64,000 bases of DNA from the NCBI GenBank assembly GCA_049315325.1, contig JBMOKJ010000001.1, forward strand, positions 310,001 through 374,000, given 5' to 3'. Origin of the DNA: CAXXIC01 sp049315325. Its GTDB lineage: Bacteria > Bacteroidota > Bacteroidia > Bacteroidales > UBA7332. The position numbers were made by a program, and so were the translations under genes. The notes under the pieces were generated by a model, which ran no database searches, was not told where the DNA came from, and saw only the letters and a list, made by a program, of their open reading frames with translations. Shown here one piece after another: positions 43,471 to 53,636 of the stretch. Each line of letters begins with the position of its first letter. The stretch's first letter is position 1.

Positions 43471-45951
43471 ATGTTTCCAATGCATAAGATATACGGCTAC
43501 CGAACTTACCTTTTGAGCGCGATGCTCCTATTTTTCGTGTCGGCATTTGCCGGCGTGTTTGATAACCTGCAACCTGTTCGCATCGTCACTGGATTGCAAT
43601 TCACCGAAAGTCCGGTATGGCATCCCGACGGCTATCTTGTGTTTAGCGATATCAATGGCAACACCATCTACAAATGGAGCGAGGCGCAAGGTTTGAAAGC
43701 ACTTGCAACCCCTTCGGGCAATGCTAACGGCATTATTGTGACAAAGAAAAATGACTTTGTGGTTTGCCGCCAAGGAACGCGCGATGTAGCAAAGATGGAT
43801 ACGCTCGGCAAGTTGACCTCGCTGATGAGCAGCTGGACCGGCAAAAAACTGAACGGACCGAACGATGTGGCATTGAGCTACCTTGGCTCGATTTACTTTA
43901 CCGACCCCGACTTTGGTGTAACTGGTCGTGAATTGACGTTTCAGGGATTGTATTGCATTCCTTACAATGCCACAACGGCTCCGGTATTGCTCGATAGCAC
44001 GCTGGTGAAACCCAACGGACTGACCTTTGTGCAGGATTGGAAAACGCTCTATGTGTGCGAAAGCAGCACCAACACGATTTATACCTACAACCTCAAGAGC
44101 GAGAGCCAAGTGGACGTGACCAAAGATAAGAAGGTGTTTTTGAAAGTGGCCGGCACAGGAGAGATTGACGGCATCACGTCGGATGTATTTGGCAATATCT
44201 TTGTGGCATTTGGCGATGGCGGGGTGAAGATTTACGACAAAAATGCCGCTTTGGTGGGGTCTATCACGCTGCCTGCCGGAGAGCGGGTGCGCAATCTTTG
44301 CTTCGGTGGCAAATTCAACAATCAACTCTTTATTACAGCCGGCGTGTCGGTGTACAAAGTCGATATTCGCTACACCGGTGATTTTGTGGCAACTGGTCTG
44401 CTGGGTGCACCGACTGATAAAAGCATTGTGTTCAATGCCTTGTCTGACAAAGCGATGGATGTGTATATCGCTTACGGCACAAATGCCGCAAGTCTGAATA
44501 TGCAGACGCCTGTAACTTCTTTTGCTGCCAACGTGCCCATCGAAATCACGCTCGACCGCCTTGCTGCCGATACACACTACGACTATCAGCTCTACTATCG
44601 TTTGTCGGGAGAGACGGACTTTAAAGCGGCCACTGCGGGACATTTTATCACGCAACGAGCAACAGGCGCCGCATTTTCGTTTGCAGTAGAAGCCGACCCG
44701 CACCTCGACGAAAACTCGAATTACTACACCTTCCGGAATACGCTCCAAAACGAAGCGAAACTGAATCCTGACTTTATGATTGATTTGGGCGATAACTTTA
44801 TGACGGAGAAATTCCCGCTTGTGAACAGCTATTACATCGAACAACGGAATTTGCTTTATCGCAATTTTTGGGACAATGTGTGTGGTTCGATGCCGCTCTA
44901 CATCGTAGTGGGGAATCACGAAGGCGAACTCGGATGGTTAAACACCAACAATGCGAACGATGAGTTTAATATGACGAACTCCATCCGCCGCAAATATTAT
45001 CCGAACCCGCAACCCAATGCATTTTATACCGGAAACGACCTTCCCGACCTCTACCTCGGCAAACGCGAAAATTACTATGCCTGGAACTGGGGCGACGCGC
45101 TGTTTGTGGTCATCGACCCTTACGAAAACACCCTGACCAAACCCGGTGATGCGTGGGGATTCACACTCGGCAAAGCACAGTATAATTGGTTCCGCGCCAC
45201 GCTCGAAGGGAGCAAGGCAAAGTATAAATTTGTCTTTTCGCACCAAATTGTGGGAGGCGACAAAGAGGGACGCGGTGGATCGGAGCGTGTGGATTATGCC
45301 GAAATGGGTGGCAAAAATGCCGATAACAGTTATGGTTTCGACGATAAACGTCCGGGATGGGGAAAACCGCTTCATCAAATCATGGTGGAAAATGGTGTGC
45401 AAATCTTCTTCCACGGACACGACCACCTCTATGTGGAACAACCGAAAGATGGAATCGTCTATCTCGAAGTGCCACAACCGTCGCTGCCGGTCTATACCTC
45501 GACAACAAGTGCTGCAGGATATGGTTATGTGACAGGTACGCTTTTGCCCTGCTCGGGACACATCAATGTGAGAGTGCTTGCCGACAGCGCCAAGGTGGAT
45601 TATGTAGGTGGTTATCATGCCGAAAACGCCGGAGCCGGACAGGTGAATGGTGCAATCAGAAGAACATTTTATGTGAAACCAAAGGTAGCAAGTGCTATTC
45701 CAACGGTAGAATCTCAGAAGGCGATACGTGCTTATCAATCAGGTAAAACGGTTTACATTCAATCGCACGTGGCTGCACCGATGAGCATGAGCCTTTATCG
45801 TTCGTCGGGCGAGTTGATTCAGCAATCGAGCGATCAGAGTCTGTCGGATAAATTGGTTCTTTTCAATCTTCCGGATGGATTAAGTCGAGGCGTTTATCTG
45901 TTTCAGATTCGCTCGGGTAGAGTGATTCAGACGTTGAAGATTGTGATTTGA
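43471..45951 (+). CDS. Secreted SMP-30/gluconolactonase-like and metallophosphatase fusion with T9SS domain
   Basis: From ATG 43471 this is an 826-aa exported protein (signal peptide about 1-28). An SMP-30-like beta-propeller follows (about 30-305), with its metal ligands visible: Glu in FTESPVWHPDG, Asn in LNGPNDVAL and Asp in EIDGITSD. A fibronectin/PAP N-terminal-like domain (about 310-395) and a calcineurin-like phosphatase (about 405-680) come next. The phosphatase has a full metal set: AVEADPHLD, LGDNFM, VGNHEGE, SHQIVGG and HGHDHLY. A T9SS-type sorting domain closes it (LSRGVYLFQIRSGR). The ORF extends 17 codons upstream, but that start precedes the promoter spacing. The fusion of a lactonase-like propeller with a phosphatase suggests hydrolysis of phosphorylated sugar lactones or similar esters. 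Confidence 0.85.
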   Translation: MFPMHKIYGYRTYLLSAMLLFFVSAFAGVFDNLQPVRIVTGLQFTESPVWHPDGYLVFSDINGNTIYKWSEAQGLKALATPSGNANGIIVTKKNDFVVCRQGTRDVAKMDTLGKLTSLMSSWTGKKLNGPNDVALSYLGSIYFTDPDFGVTGRELTFQGLYCIPYNATTAPVLLDSTLVKPNGLTFVQDWKTLYVCESSTNTIYTYNLKSESQVDVTKDKKVFLKVAGTGEIDGITSDVFGNIFVAFGDGGVKIYDKNAALVGSITLPAGERVRNLCFGGKFNNQLFITAGVSVYKVDIRYTGDFVATGLLGAPTDKSIVFNALSDKAMDVYIAYGTNAASLNMQTPVTSFAANVPIEITLDRLAADTHYDYQLYYRLSGETDFKAATAGHFITQRATGAAFSFAVEADPHLDENSNYYTFRNTLQNEAKLNPDFMIDLGDNFMTEKFPLVNSYYIEQRNLLYRNFWDNVCGSMPLYIVVGNHEGELGWLNTNNANDEFNMTNSIRRKYYPNPQPNAFYTGNDLPDLYLGKRENYYAWNWGDALFVVIDPYENTLTKPGDAWGFTLGKAQYNWFRATLEGSKAKYKFVFSHQIVGGDKEGRGGSERVDYAEMGGKNADNSYGFDDKRPGWGKPLHQIMVENGVQIFFHGHDHLYVEQPKDGIVYLEVPQPSLPVYTSTTSAAGYGYVTGTLLPCSGHINVRVLADSAKVDYVGGYHAENAGAGQVNGAIRRTFYVKPKVASAIPTVESQKAIRAYQSGKTVYIQSHVAAPMSMSLYRSSGELIQQSSDQSLSDKLVLFNLPDGLSRGVYLFQIRSGRVIQTLKIVI

Positions 45952-45970
45952 AAATAGATTGTCATTTTCA

Positions 45971-46091
45971 ATCGCCCCAAAATCCCCTCAAGGGGACTTT
46001 TGCCGAGGAGCTATTGTTTTGACTTAGTTCATTGATCGACAATTCACTTTTCGTAGTCTCTAAAGTCCCCTCCAGGCGATTTAGGGGCGAT
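45971..46091. repeat. Dispersed C/G-rich palindromic repeat, inverted pair (copy 3)
   Basis: Two 30-bp arms face each other with 26 matches: ATCGCCCCAAAATCCCCTCA followed by AGGGGACTTT (45971-46000), and its inverted partner at 46062-46091. They lie in the 206-bp gap between the first two genes of the cluster. Confidence 0.85.
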
Positions 46092-46157
46092 ATTTTAAAA
46101 GGGTTGGTACACCAAAGATATAAATCCCGTTTTTGACGCATTTAAATAGAAGCATTC

Positions 46158-48422
46158 ATGGCTAAAATTACATTCACTGTTGCATTGGTTTGGGTTGCTT
46201 GCTTTGTGCAAGCCCAAAAGCTGTTGCCATTCAAACTGCCCGACACCGGACAGACCACCAGCTATTCGACCTTAGAGGGCGAAGATGCCGATTTTGTGGT
46301 GAATCCGCTGTCGTTTAAGGATAACGGAAATGCAACAGTGACGGACAACAACACCCTGCTGATGTGGCTAAAGACAGACGGCGGAGAGATGACTTACGAA
46401 AATGCGGTGCTCTATTGCGATACGCTCACACTTGGAGGATTTACCGATTGGCGACTCCCAACAGCTCAGGAGTTGTTCAGCATTCACCTGTTTGATGCGA
46501 ATAATCCGGCGTTGAATACGACGATACTTACGAAAACATTGGCAGAATATTGGTGGAGCAGTGAAAAGCAGGTGGGTAATGCGGCTGTTATTTGGGCAAC
46601 TAACGCAGGCGGCGGCATTGGCAATCATCCTAAAACCGAGACTTTGAGTGCTGGTGGCACCAAACGTTTCCATGTGCGAGCTGTCAGAGGCCTGATTTCA
46701 ACTGCTTTCAGCGTCGCTCATTTTACCGACAAAGGCGATGGAACTATTCGCGACAATTATACTGGACTGACGTGGCAAAAATCACCCTCCACTACCGCGA
46801 TGACCTGGGATGCCGCTTTAGCATATTCCAAAACAGTGACTTTGGGCGGAAAATCGGATTGGCGTGTGCCAAACATCAAAGAGCTGCAATCGCTCAACGA
46901 TGTGTCGCGTGCGAAACCATCCATCAATAAGACCTATTTCCCCACGATTGTAACTTCGGCTTTCTATTGGTCGTCCACCAGTCAGTATAAAACACCGACC
47001 GTTGCGTGGGATTTCAATACCGACTATGGCGTGGTTACTTACAACGATAAGACTCAAAGCAAATACGTCATTTTGGTCAGAGGTGGTTTGGATAATGAGA
47101 ACCTAAACATCAATGAAGCATCCGTACCCGGAGGTACATTTTCGATGGGTGATCACATTGGTTTTGTTGATCCGAAACACCCGAGCGATGAGCTTCCGCT
47201 TCACGACGTCAGAATAGACTCTTTTATGATGGCCAAAACGCACATCACCAATCAGCAATACCTCGCCTATCTCAATTCGGCATTGGCAAAGGGGTTGATT
47301 ACCGTAAAAAATAAAATAGTGTATGGCGTGGGACTCGACTCCATCTATTGCTACACCAACCAATATGCGTCGTACTACAGCATCAGTTTCGATGGAAAGC
47401 GCTTCTCGATAGCCGATTTCAGAGCCAACCATCCGGTGGTGGGTGTGCGATGGTATGGCGCGATTGCCTTCTGCAACTGGCTCAGCACCCAAAACGGATT
47501 GAGCGAATGTTATAATCTGAAAACAGGGATTTGCGATTTCACCCTAAACGGATATCGTTTGCCTACCGAAGCCGAATGGGAATACGCTGCGCGCGGAGGG
47601 AAATACACTCCATACTACAACTATCCGTGGGGCGATAACACCGAAGCCGATAAGACGCGCGCCAACTGGCCTTCGACCGGCGACCCTTATGAGAGCGCCG
47701 ACGTGAGTCTTTATCCGTTCAGCACTCCGGTTGGATTTTATGATGGAGGATTGAAACAAAAGACCGACTACAATTGGCCGGGTTCATCTACTTCTTATCA
47801 AACAGCCAATAGTAACAACGGATACGGACTGTCGGATATGGCAGGTAATGTGTGGCAATTTATCTACGATTGGTACTCGTCCACTTACTACAGCTCGAGT
47901 CCTGCTGCCAATCCGCAGGGACCGACAACCGGTTCGCCGATGCCCGATGGCAAGCAATACAAAGGAATGCGCGGAGGCTGTTGGTACAACGGCGACATCG
48001 TGAATGGCATCTACGACGGACATTCGCGCGTGTCGAATCGCAATCCGTCGTACTTCCGTGGTCCCCAAGACCCGAACCATCCGTGGTATCACATCGGTTT
48101 CCGCGTGGCACGCAACAATCCGCGCGCAACCTCCGGAATCGGGCAGTTGACTGACAAAGGTTCGAACCTCACAATGCATATCTGTTCCAATCCCGCACAA
48201 TCGACAATGAATGTGCAATATTCGTTGCCTCAATCGGGGGTCGTGATGCTGAAAATATACAATTCCACCGGACAATGTGTGGCTACGTTGCGCAACGGAT
48301 GGATTGATGCCGGGGTTTATTCCGACTCGTGGAATCGAAACGGATCAGATGCAGGAGTCTATCTGCTGACTTTGCAATCTGGAACTCGAAAAATCTCGCA
48401 GAAAACGATACTTATTAAATGA
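46158..48422 (+). CDS. Secreted DUF1566 (x2)/FGE-like protein with T9SS domain
   Basis: This 754-aa protein has a signal peptide (1-20), two Lcl/DUF1566 lectin-like domains (about 50-175 and 185-312; TDWRLPTAQELFSI and SDWRVPNIKELQSL), an FGE-sulfatase (SUMF1) fold (about 318-668; VPGGTFSMGD, YRLPTEAEWEYAARGG, GNVWQF, MRGGCWYNGD, HIGFRVAR) and a sorting domain (NSTGQCVATLRNG ... GVYLLTLQSG). The catalytic cysteine pair of true formylglycine-generating enzymes is not evident: after GGCWYNGD there is no second cysteine where one is expected. It is therefore more likely a binding or structural paralogue. Its stop overlaps the next gene's ATG by 4 bp. Confidence 0.85.
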   Translation: MAKITFTVALVWVACFVQAQKLLPFKLPDTGQTTSYSTLEGEDADFVVNPLSFKDNGNATVTDNNTLLMWLKTDGGEMTYENAVLYCDTLTLGGFTDWRLPTAQELFSIHLFDANNPALNTTILTKTLAEYWWSSEKQVGNAAVIWATNAGGGIGNHPKTETLSAGGTKRFHVRAVRGLISTAFSVAHFTDKGDGTIRDNYTGLTWQKSPSTTAMTWDAALAYSKTVTLGGKSDWRVPNIKELQSLNDVSRAKPSINKTYFPTIVTSAFYWSSTSQYKTPTVAWDFNTDYGVVTYNDKTQSKYVILVRGGLDNENLNINEASVPGGTFSMGDHIGFVDPKHPSDELPLHDVRIDSFMMAKTHITNQQYLAYLNSALAKGLITVKNKIVYGVGLDSIYCYTNQYASYYSISFDGKRFSIADFRANHPVVGVRWYGAIAFCNWLSTQNGLSECYNLKTGICDFTLNGYRLPTEAEWEYAARGGKYTPYYNYPWGDNTEADKTRANWPSTGDPYESADVSLYPFSTPVGFYDGGLKQKTDYNWPGSSTSYQTANSNNGYGLSDMAGNVWQFIYDWYSSTYYSSSPAANPQGPTTGSPMPDGKQYKGMRGGCWYNGDIVNGIYDGHSRVSNRNPSYFRGPQDPNHPWYHIGFRVARNNPRATSGIGQLTDKGSNLTMHICSNPAQSTMNVQYSLPQSGVVMLKIYNSTGQCVATLRNGWIDAGVYSDSWNRNGSDAGVYLLTLQSGTRKISQKTILIK

Positions 48423-50227
48423 ACGCAATTATGAAAAAACTCCTCTTCATCATCGGAATCCTGACTGTTACCGCATCGCTTGTGGCACAGGAGTGTTTCT
48501 TTACACCCACCGAAACGCGATTTTGGAACAGTAGCAAAGCGTACAACGGTTATACGCTGTTTGGTTCGGGAGGCACCAGTTACCTTGTGGATATGGAAGG
48601 TCACGTGGTGCATAGTTGGAAAATCGGCACCAATCCGCGGTTTACGGCGGGAGGAACACTGCTCGATGCCGTGGGAGGCGATCCCAGCAACTCGAACGTG
48701 TGGAAAGAACTAGATTGGAATGGAAATGTCGTTTGGACTTATACCGAAAGCCGCTCGGGATATCATCCGCACCACGATTTTGAGAAGATTTACAACCCCA
48801 AACTTGGTGATTCGACCTTTATCTATATCGCCAACAAAGACTATACAGCGGCACAATGTCTGGCAGCAGGAGCCAATCCGGCAAGCAGCACCTACGCCGG
48901 TGTGCAACTCGATGTGTTGGTGGAAGTGGATCGAAAAGGGAATGTGATTTGGGAATGGGCATTCTTCGACCACGTGGTGCAGGACTTTGATGCCACCAAA
49001 TCGACCACTTATGGTGTGGTGAAAGATACTCCGGGCAGAATCAATATCAATATGACTGGCAATCCGCTGAAAAGCGATTGGCTGCACTGCAATTCGATGG
49101 ATTACAATTCGACCCTCGATCAGGTGGTGATTAACTCTGTGCACGGCGAGTTTTATGTGATTGACCACGGCAATACGTTCCTGAAAGGCGACCCTGCTAG
49201 TTCGATTGCATTGGCAGCCTCGTCTAAAGGGGATTTCCTCTACCGCTTTGGTGACCCTGCGAAATACGGACAAGGAAGCTCACCTTCGTTTTCGACCAAT
49301 CCCGAAAAGACCACCACCGGACACAAGCAGATTGGCGGAGCGCACAACATTCAGTGGATAAAACCCGGATTGCCCGGCGCAGGAAACTTTATGATTTTCA
49401 ACAATGGTCAGAATTTGTTTGAACTCACTCCGCAGTCGTATATCGTGGAAATCAATCCATTCATCAATTCATCGGGAACTGTTACCACCGCATACGTGAA
49501 TCCTCCATTGGCAGGATACAATGTGCTTTTGCCTGCAAACTCAAATCTGATGAAGGAGAAGAAAAATATCTCGAAACAGGTGATTTGGATGTATTCGAGC
49601 AAAAACAGCACTTCGTTTTTTAGCACCATCGGTTCGAGCGCTCAACGATTGCCCAACGGAAACACCTTGGTGTGTGCGATGAACTCGGGACATTTCTTCG
49701 AGGTTTGTCCGTCGGATACGTCGATTGTGTGGGAATATATTAACCCATTTACCCGCTCCGGAATCCGAAAAATAAAAACCGATACCTACCCAACCGATAA
49801 TGCCGCATTCCGCGCCTATCGCTACGACGCTACCCATCCGGCATTGGTAGGGCACGATTTGACACCCGGCAAAACGATGACCGGTTTCGACCCAGACTAC
49901 CTTACTCAGGCAGATTTGGTGGCTTCGACTTCTAAAGTGCCGGTGGTGATGCAAGATAGGTTGGCTGCACAAAACAAGCCGAATCCGTTTTCGAAAAGCA
50001 CGACCATCGAATTTACGATGCCGACATCTGGTGAGGTTTCGGTGGTGATTTACAACCTGAATGGTGTTCCGATGAAGTACCTCGTGAACGATTCGCGCGA
50101 AGCTGGAACCTATCAAATCGAATGGGATGGTTCGGGCGAAAGCGGGGTAAAACTTCCGAAGGGAGTCTATTTCTACACCTTTGCTGCCAACAAAAATTTG
50201 GTGAGTAAAAAGATGATTTACAATTAA
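48419..50227 (+). CDS. Secreted arylsulfotransferase-like protein 1 with T9SS domain
   Basis: This 602-aa protein has a signal peptide (Met1 or Met5, ending SLVAQ) and an arylsulfate sulfotransferase (ASST)-type beta-propeller (about 30-500). ASST-like features include repeated WKIGTN / W-x-W-T-Y-type blades (NVVWTYTESRSGYHPHHDF), the conserved His-Asn segment LHCNSMDYNSTLDQVVIN, and GAHNIQWIKPGLPGAGN. ASST moves a sulfuryl group between phenolic compounds through a histidine. The C-terminus is a FlgD-like/T9SS sorting domain (NKPNPFSKSTTIEFTMPTSG). It is translationally coupled to the upstream gene by ATGA. Confidence 0.85.
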   Translation: MNAIMKKLLFIIGILTVTASLVAQECFFTPTETRFWNSSKAYNGYTLFGSGGTSYLVDMEGHVVHSWKIGTNPRFTAGGTLLDAVGGDPSNSNVWKELDWNGNVVWTYTESRSGYHPHHDFEKIYNPKLGDSTFIYIANKDYTAAQCLAAGANPASSTYAGVQLDVLVEVDRKGNVIWEWAFFDHVVQDFDATKSTTYGVVKDTPGRININMTGNPLKSDWLHCNSMDYNSTLDQVVINSVHGEFYVIDHGNTFLKGDPASSIALAASSKGDFLYRFGDPAKYGQGSSPSFSTNPEKTTTGHKQIGGAHNIQWIKPGLPGAGNFMIFNNGQNLFELTPQSYIVEINPFINSSGTVTTAYVNPPLAGYNVLLPANSNLMKEKKNISKQVIWMYSSKNSTSFFSTIGSSAQRLPNGNTLVCAMNSGHFFEVCPSDTSIVWEYINPFTRSGIRKIKTDTYPTDNAAFRAYRYDATHPALVGHDLTPGKTMTGFDPDYLTQADLVASTSKVPVVMQDRLAAQNKPNPFSKSTTIEFTMPTSGEVSVVIYNLNGVPMKYLVNDSREAGTYQIEWDGSGESGVKLPKGVYFYTFAANKNLVSKKMIYN

Positions 50228-50255
50228 TAAACGAATTAGAATAGGAGATTTCGAG

Positions 50256-51929
50256 ATGAAGAAGAGTATGATTATCGCCTTCGTGCTGTTGACCTTTGCA
50301 TGGCAATCTTTTGCGCAGACACGAACCGTGGGCCTGTTTCTGAACGATACGGCTAAAGTGTACAAAGGTTATACCCTTTTTGCACCCAAACAATACCACA
50401 CGACCTATTTGATTAATAACGAAGGGCGGATAGTTCATCAATGGTCAAAAAGCACCTATCCACCGGGGCAATCGGTCTATTTGCTACCCAACGGACACAT
50501 TTTGCGTTCTTGTATGACTCCAGGCAGACTCAGTAGCGGTGGAGGCGAAGGAGGACGCATTGAAGAATACGACTGGGATGATAATTTGGTATGGGAACTT
50601 GATTTCTCGACAGATACCTATATGCAACACCACGACATACACATACTTCCGAATGGAAATATCATTATGCTGGTTATAGAAAAGAAGACCCTTGCCGAAT
50701 GTGCTGCAGCCGGTTTTAATACAGCAAATTTTCAATTAGACCCAAAAACTCAGCAGCTACCAACAATAGTATTGCCCGACTATGTGGCTGAAGTGAAACC
50801 AACTTATCCCAAAGGTGGAACGGTGGTTTGGGAATGGCATACATGGGACCATCTCATTCAGGATTTTGATGCGACCAAACTGAATTATGGAACACCCAAG
50901 CAGCATCCTGAATTGGTGGATTGCGATGGCGATATGAAGAAACTACCCGCATTTTGGAATCACATGAATTCGATTGACTACAACGAACAGTTCGACCAAA
51001 TTGCCATGAGCGTTCGCGGAAACAGCGAAGTGTGGATTATCGACCACAGTACCACTACAGCCGAAGCCAAAAGTCACACAGGTGGAAAACGCGGAAAAGG
51101 CGGCGATTTGCTCTACCGTTGGGGGAATCCAATTTGCTACGGTGCAGGAACTGCTAGCGACCAACGTTTTTTCCAGCAACACGATGTGGAATGGGTGAAA
51201 CCCGGTTATCCGGGTGCAGGAAATATGACGTGCTTTGATAATGGGTTAGGACGCGGGGGCTCAAAGATCTATTCCACCGTCGATGAATTTACACCCGCTG
51301 TCGATGCAAACGGAAACTACGCTGTGACCGTTGGTTCTAAATTTTTGCCCGCTACCTATTCTTGGTTCTATCAAGGCGATGCTACCTATCCAATGTATTC
51401 AGAAAATATTTCGGGAGCAGAGCGATTGCCCAATGGAAATACAATCATGTGTTCGGGTACTGTGGGGGAATTCCGCGAAGTAACATCAACCGGTCAGGTC
51501 GTCTGGATGTATGTCTGTCCGGTTCAGCAAAATGGACCCATTACGCAGGGTGCTACTCCCGATGCTGATGCAGCCCGCGCCGGTGAGACGATGAATTCGG
51601 TGTTTCGGGTCTATAAGTATCCACTCGACTACGCTGCTTTCAAAGGCAGAGATTTGACGCCTGGTTCTTTCGTGGAGTTGTATCCCAATGGTATTACACC
51701 TCTACATTATTCGGGAATTTCGGTTCGTCAAAATCCCTTTACTAGCAAGATTGCACTGACCAACGCCACTGGAACTGAAACTTGTGTGTTGCTAAACGCC
51801 GCAGGGAAGAAACTTTGGGAAGGAAAACAGATTGACCAACAGAATTTTTCTCATTTGTCTGCAGGAATGTATCTACTGAATGTAAAAAACAGTAATTTTA
51901 CTCAAACAATCAAACTGCTTAAACGCTAA
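50256..51929 (+). CDS. Secreted arylsulfotransferase-like protein 2 with T9SS domain
   Basis: This 557-aa paralogue of the preceding gene has a signal peptide (1-21, ending QSFAQ), an ASST-type propeller and a short sorting domain (VRQNPFTSKIALTNATG ... GMYLLNVKNSN). Equivalent segments are MQHHDIHILPNGNIIML, WNHMNSIDYNEQFDQIAMSV and FFQQHDVEWVKPGYPGAGN. These match the histidines and asparagines expected at the ASST centre. It starts 28 bp after the first copy. Two different ASST-like proteins side by side suggest distinct donors or acceptors. Confidence 0.85.
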   Translation: MKKSMIIAFVLLTFAWQSFAQTRTVGLFLNDTAKVYKGYTLFAPKQYHTTYLINNEGRIVHQWSKSTYPPGQSVYLLPNGHILRSCMTPGRLSSGGGEGGRIEEYDWDDNLVWELDFSTDTYMQHHDIHILPNGNIIMLVIEKKTLAECAAAGFNTANFQLDPKTQQLPTIVLPDYVAEVKPTYPKGGTVVWEWHTWDHLIQDFDATKLNYGTPKQHPELVDCDGDMKKLPAFWNHMNSIDYNEQFDQIAMSVRGNSEVWIIDHSTTTAEAKSHTGGKRGKGGDLLYRWGNPICYGAGTASDQRFFQQHDVEWVKPGYPGAGNMTCFDNGLGRGGSKIYSTVDEFTPAVDANGNYAVTVGSKFLPATYSWFYQGDATYPMYSENISGAERLPNGNTIMCSGTVGEFREVTSTGQVVWMYVCPVQQNGPITQGATPDADAARAGETMNSVFRVYKYPLDYAAFKGRDLTPGSFVELYPNGITPLHYSGISVRQNPFTSKIALTNATGTETCVLLNAAGKKLWEGKQIDQQNFSHLSAGMYLLNVKNSNFTQTIKLLKR

Positions 51930-51944
51930 CTCAATCCTAACAAA

Positions 51945-53606
51945 ATGAAACGAACGATATCTCTTATCCTTCTATTTATTGGCTGTTTGCTGGCTTTAAA
52001 TGCCCAAACATTCACCGAAATATTGGGCAGACCGACGAATAACTCCATCACCATCAATGCGTTGTTTGATGTGCAGGTGGATGCTTATTTCGAGTATGGC
52101 GAAGTGTCGGGACAATACACCGCATCGACCGCTGTCACTTCGAGTGTGGTGGGCGAGCTAGTGGAAGTGATGATGACCGGATTAAAAGCCGAAACCCGTT
52201 ACTACTATCGCACCCGCTACCGCAAACCCGGTGTTTCGACATTTCTTGCAGGCGCAGAACATACGTTTATCACCCAACGAAAATCGGGTAGTAAGTTTGT
52301 TTTTACCATCGAAGCTGACCCCCATCCATACGACCCGAAGGGCTATCACCCGCTATGGGACATCGCGCTTAATAATCAGCTGACCGATGGAGCCGATTTT
52401 ATGCTCGACTTAGGCGATACGTTTGGCGACGACCATCAGGCGACGACCATCACCAGCGCTGAAGTCAAACAGTTGATGCTCGACAATCGTTCTCATTTTG
52501 GTAGTGTGTGCCATTCGATGCCATTCTTTTTCTGTCAGGGAAATCACGAAGGCGAATCGGGTTATTATTTACTGCAAACGCCGCCAAACAACCTCGCTAC
52601 TTACGAAACCTTGTGGCGAAAGATGTATTACCCCAATCCATTCCCCGATGGATTTTACACCGGAAACGAAACCGAAGAGCCCAATGGAATAGGTAAACCC
52701 GAAAACTACTATGCTTGGGAGTGGGGCGATGCCTTGTTTGTGGTGGTGGATGGTTGGAGATACTACACTGCCAATGCTAAACCACGCAACTGGGAATGGA
52801 CCTTGGGGAAACAGCAATACGATTGGTTGAAACAGACCCTCGAAACGAGCAAAGCGAAGTATAAGTTTGTATTCACGCATCACGTGCTTGGGGAAACTCG
52901 TGGAGGAATAAACATTGCTAAAACTTTCGAGTGGGGAGGATTGGACAATGGCAAAGACAAATTTGCACTGAATCGACCGGGTTGGGCGATGCCGATCCAT
53001 CAGCTGATGGTGGCGAATAATGTGACCGCCTATTTTCAAGGACACGACCACCTCTATGCTCGTGAGGAGATGGATAATCTCGTCTATCAGACCGTGCCTA
53101 TGCCGAGTGACTCTTCGTATCAGTTGGGTGTGTTGGCAAATGCTTCGGCTTTTGCTGGAACGGTGTTGCCGGGAGCCGGACATATCCGAGTGACTGTTTC
53201 GCCTGATAGCGTGACTGTCGATTATGTTGCTTCGCGTTTACCCAAAGACGAAACTCCAACGAAGAAAAATCGCGACATCCTTTACTCATATTCCATCAAA
53301 GGAAAAGCCAGCGCCATCAATCAGATGCTGCTGCGACCCGATTGGCGAATCTATCCCAATCCGGCAAGAGAGGCGGTGAATATCTCTTTCCCAAAACTTA
53401 TCTACTCGTCGCTCGTGCTGAATGTCTATTCGATGGATGGGAAAATGATGAAAAAGATAACCCGAAACGCATCGGACTGCAATGGCAGTAATGTGAACAT
53501 TGACCTCAGACAGGAGGGTGGGCGACCTCTTCCGTCGGGCATCTATGCTGTAGAGCTGGTGGTTGATGGAAAAAGCGTTTCGTTCAAAAAACTGGTTGTA
53601 AATTAG
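51945..53606 (+). CDS. Secreted purple-acid-phosphatase-like metallophosphatase with T9SS domain
   Basis: This 553-aa protein has a signal peptide (1-20), a fibronectin-like PAP N-terminal domain (about 22-110), a calcineurin-like phosphatase (about 115-400) and a T9SS sorting domain (RIYPNPAREAVNISF, LPSGIYAVELVVDG). The metal-binding set is complete: IEADPHPYD, LGDTFGDDH, GNHEGE, THHVLGE and GHDHLYAR. It shares the same architecture and several insertions with the phosphatases at 43471 and 55413. The next gene is the LytS-type kinase, 30 bp downstream. Confidence 0.9.
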   Translation: MKRTISLILLFIGCLLALNAQTFTEILGRPTNNSITINALFDVQVDAYFEYGEVSGQYTASTAVTSSVVGELVEVMMTGLKAETRYYYRTRYRKPGVSTFLAGAEHTFITQRKSGSKFVFTIEADPHPYDPKGYHPLWDIALNNQLTDGADFMLDLGDTFGDDHQATTITSAEVKQLMLDNRSHFGSVCHSMPFFFCQGNHEGESGYYLLQTPPNNLATYETLWRKMYYPNPFPDGFYTGNETEEPNGIGKPENYYAWEWGDALFVVVDGWRYYTANAKPRNWEWTLGKQQYDWLKQTLETSKAKYKFVFTHHVLGETRGGINIAKTFEWGGLDNGKDKFALNRPGWAMPIHQLMVANNVTAYFQGHDHLYAREEMDNLVYQTVPMPSDSSYQLGVLANASAFAGTVLPGAGHIRVTVSPDSVTVDYVASRLPKDETPTKKNRDILYSYSIKGKASAINQMLLRPDWRIYPNPAREAVNISFPKLIYSSLVLNVYSMDGKMMKKITRNASDCNGSNVNIDLRQEGGRPLPSGIYAVELVVDGKSVSFKKLVVN

Positions 53607-53636
53607 TACCCGTTAATTTGAGCATTGACTGTCGAA

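Noticed and set aside
43528..44919. 463-aa open frame opposite the SMP-30/phosphatase gene
   Set aside because: It is antisense to a protein with clear domains and metal motifs; its His/Arg/Val-rich composition is that of a shadow frame.
46158..48422. FGE-like protein as sulfatase activator for the 4380-6200 protein
   Set aside because: That protein is an LTA-synthase-type enzyme with a threonine nucleophile and needs no formylglycine, and the FGE-like domain lacks the expected cysteine pair.
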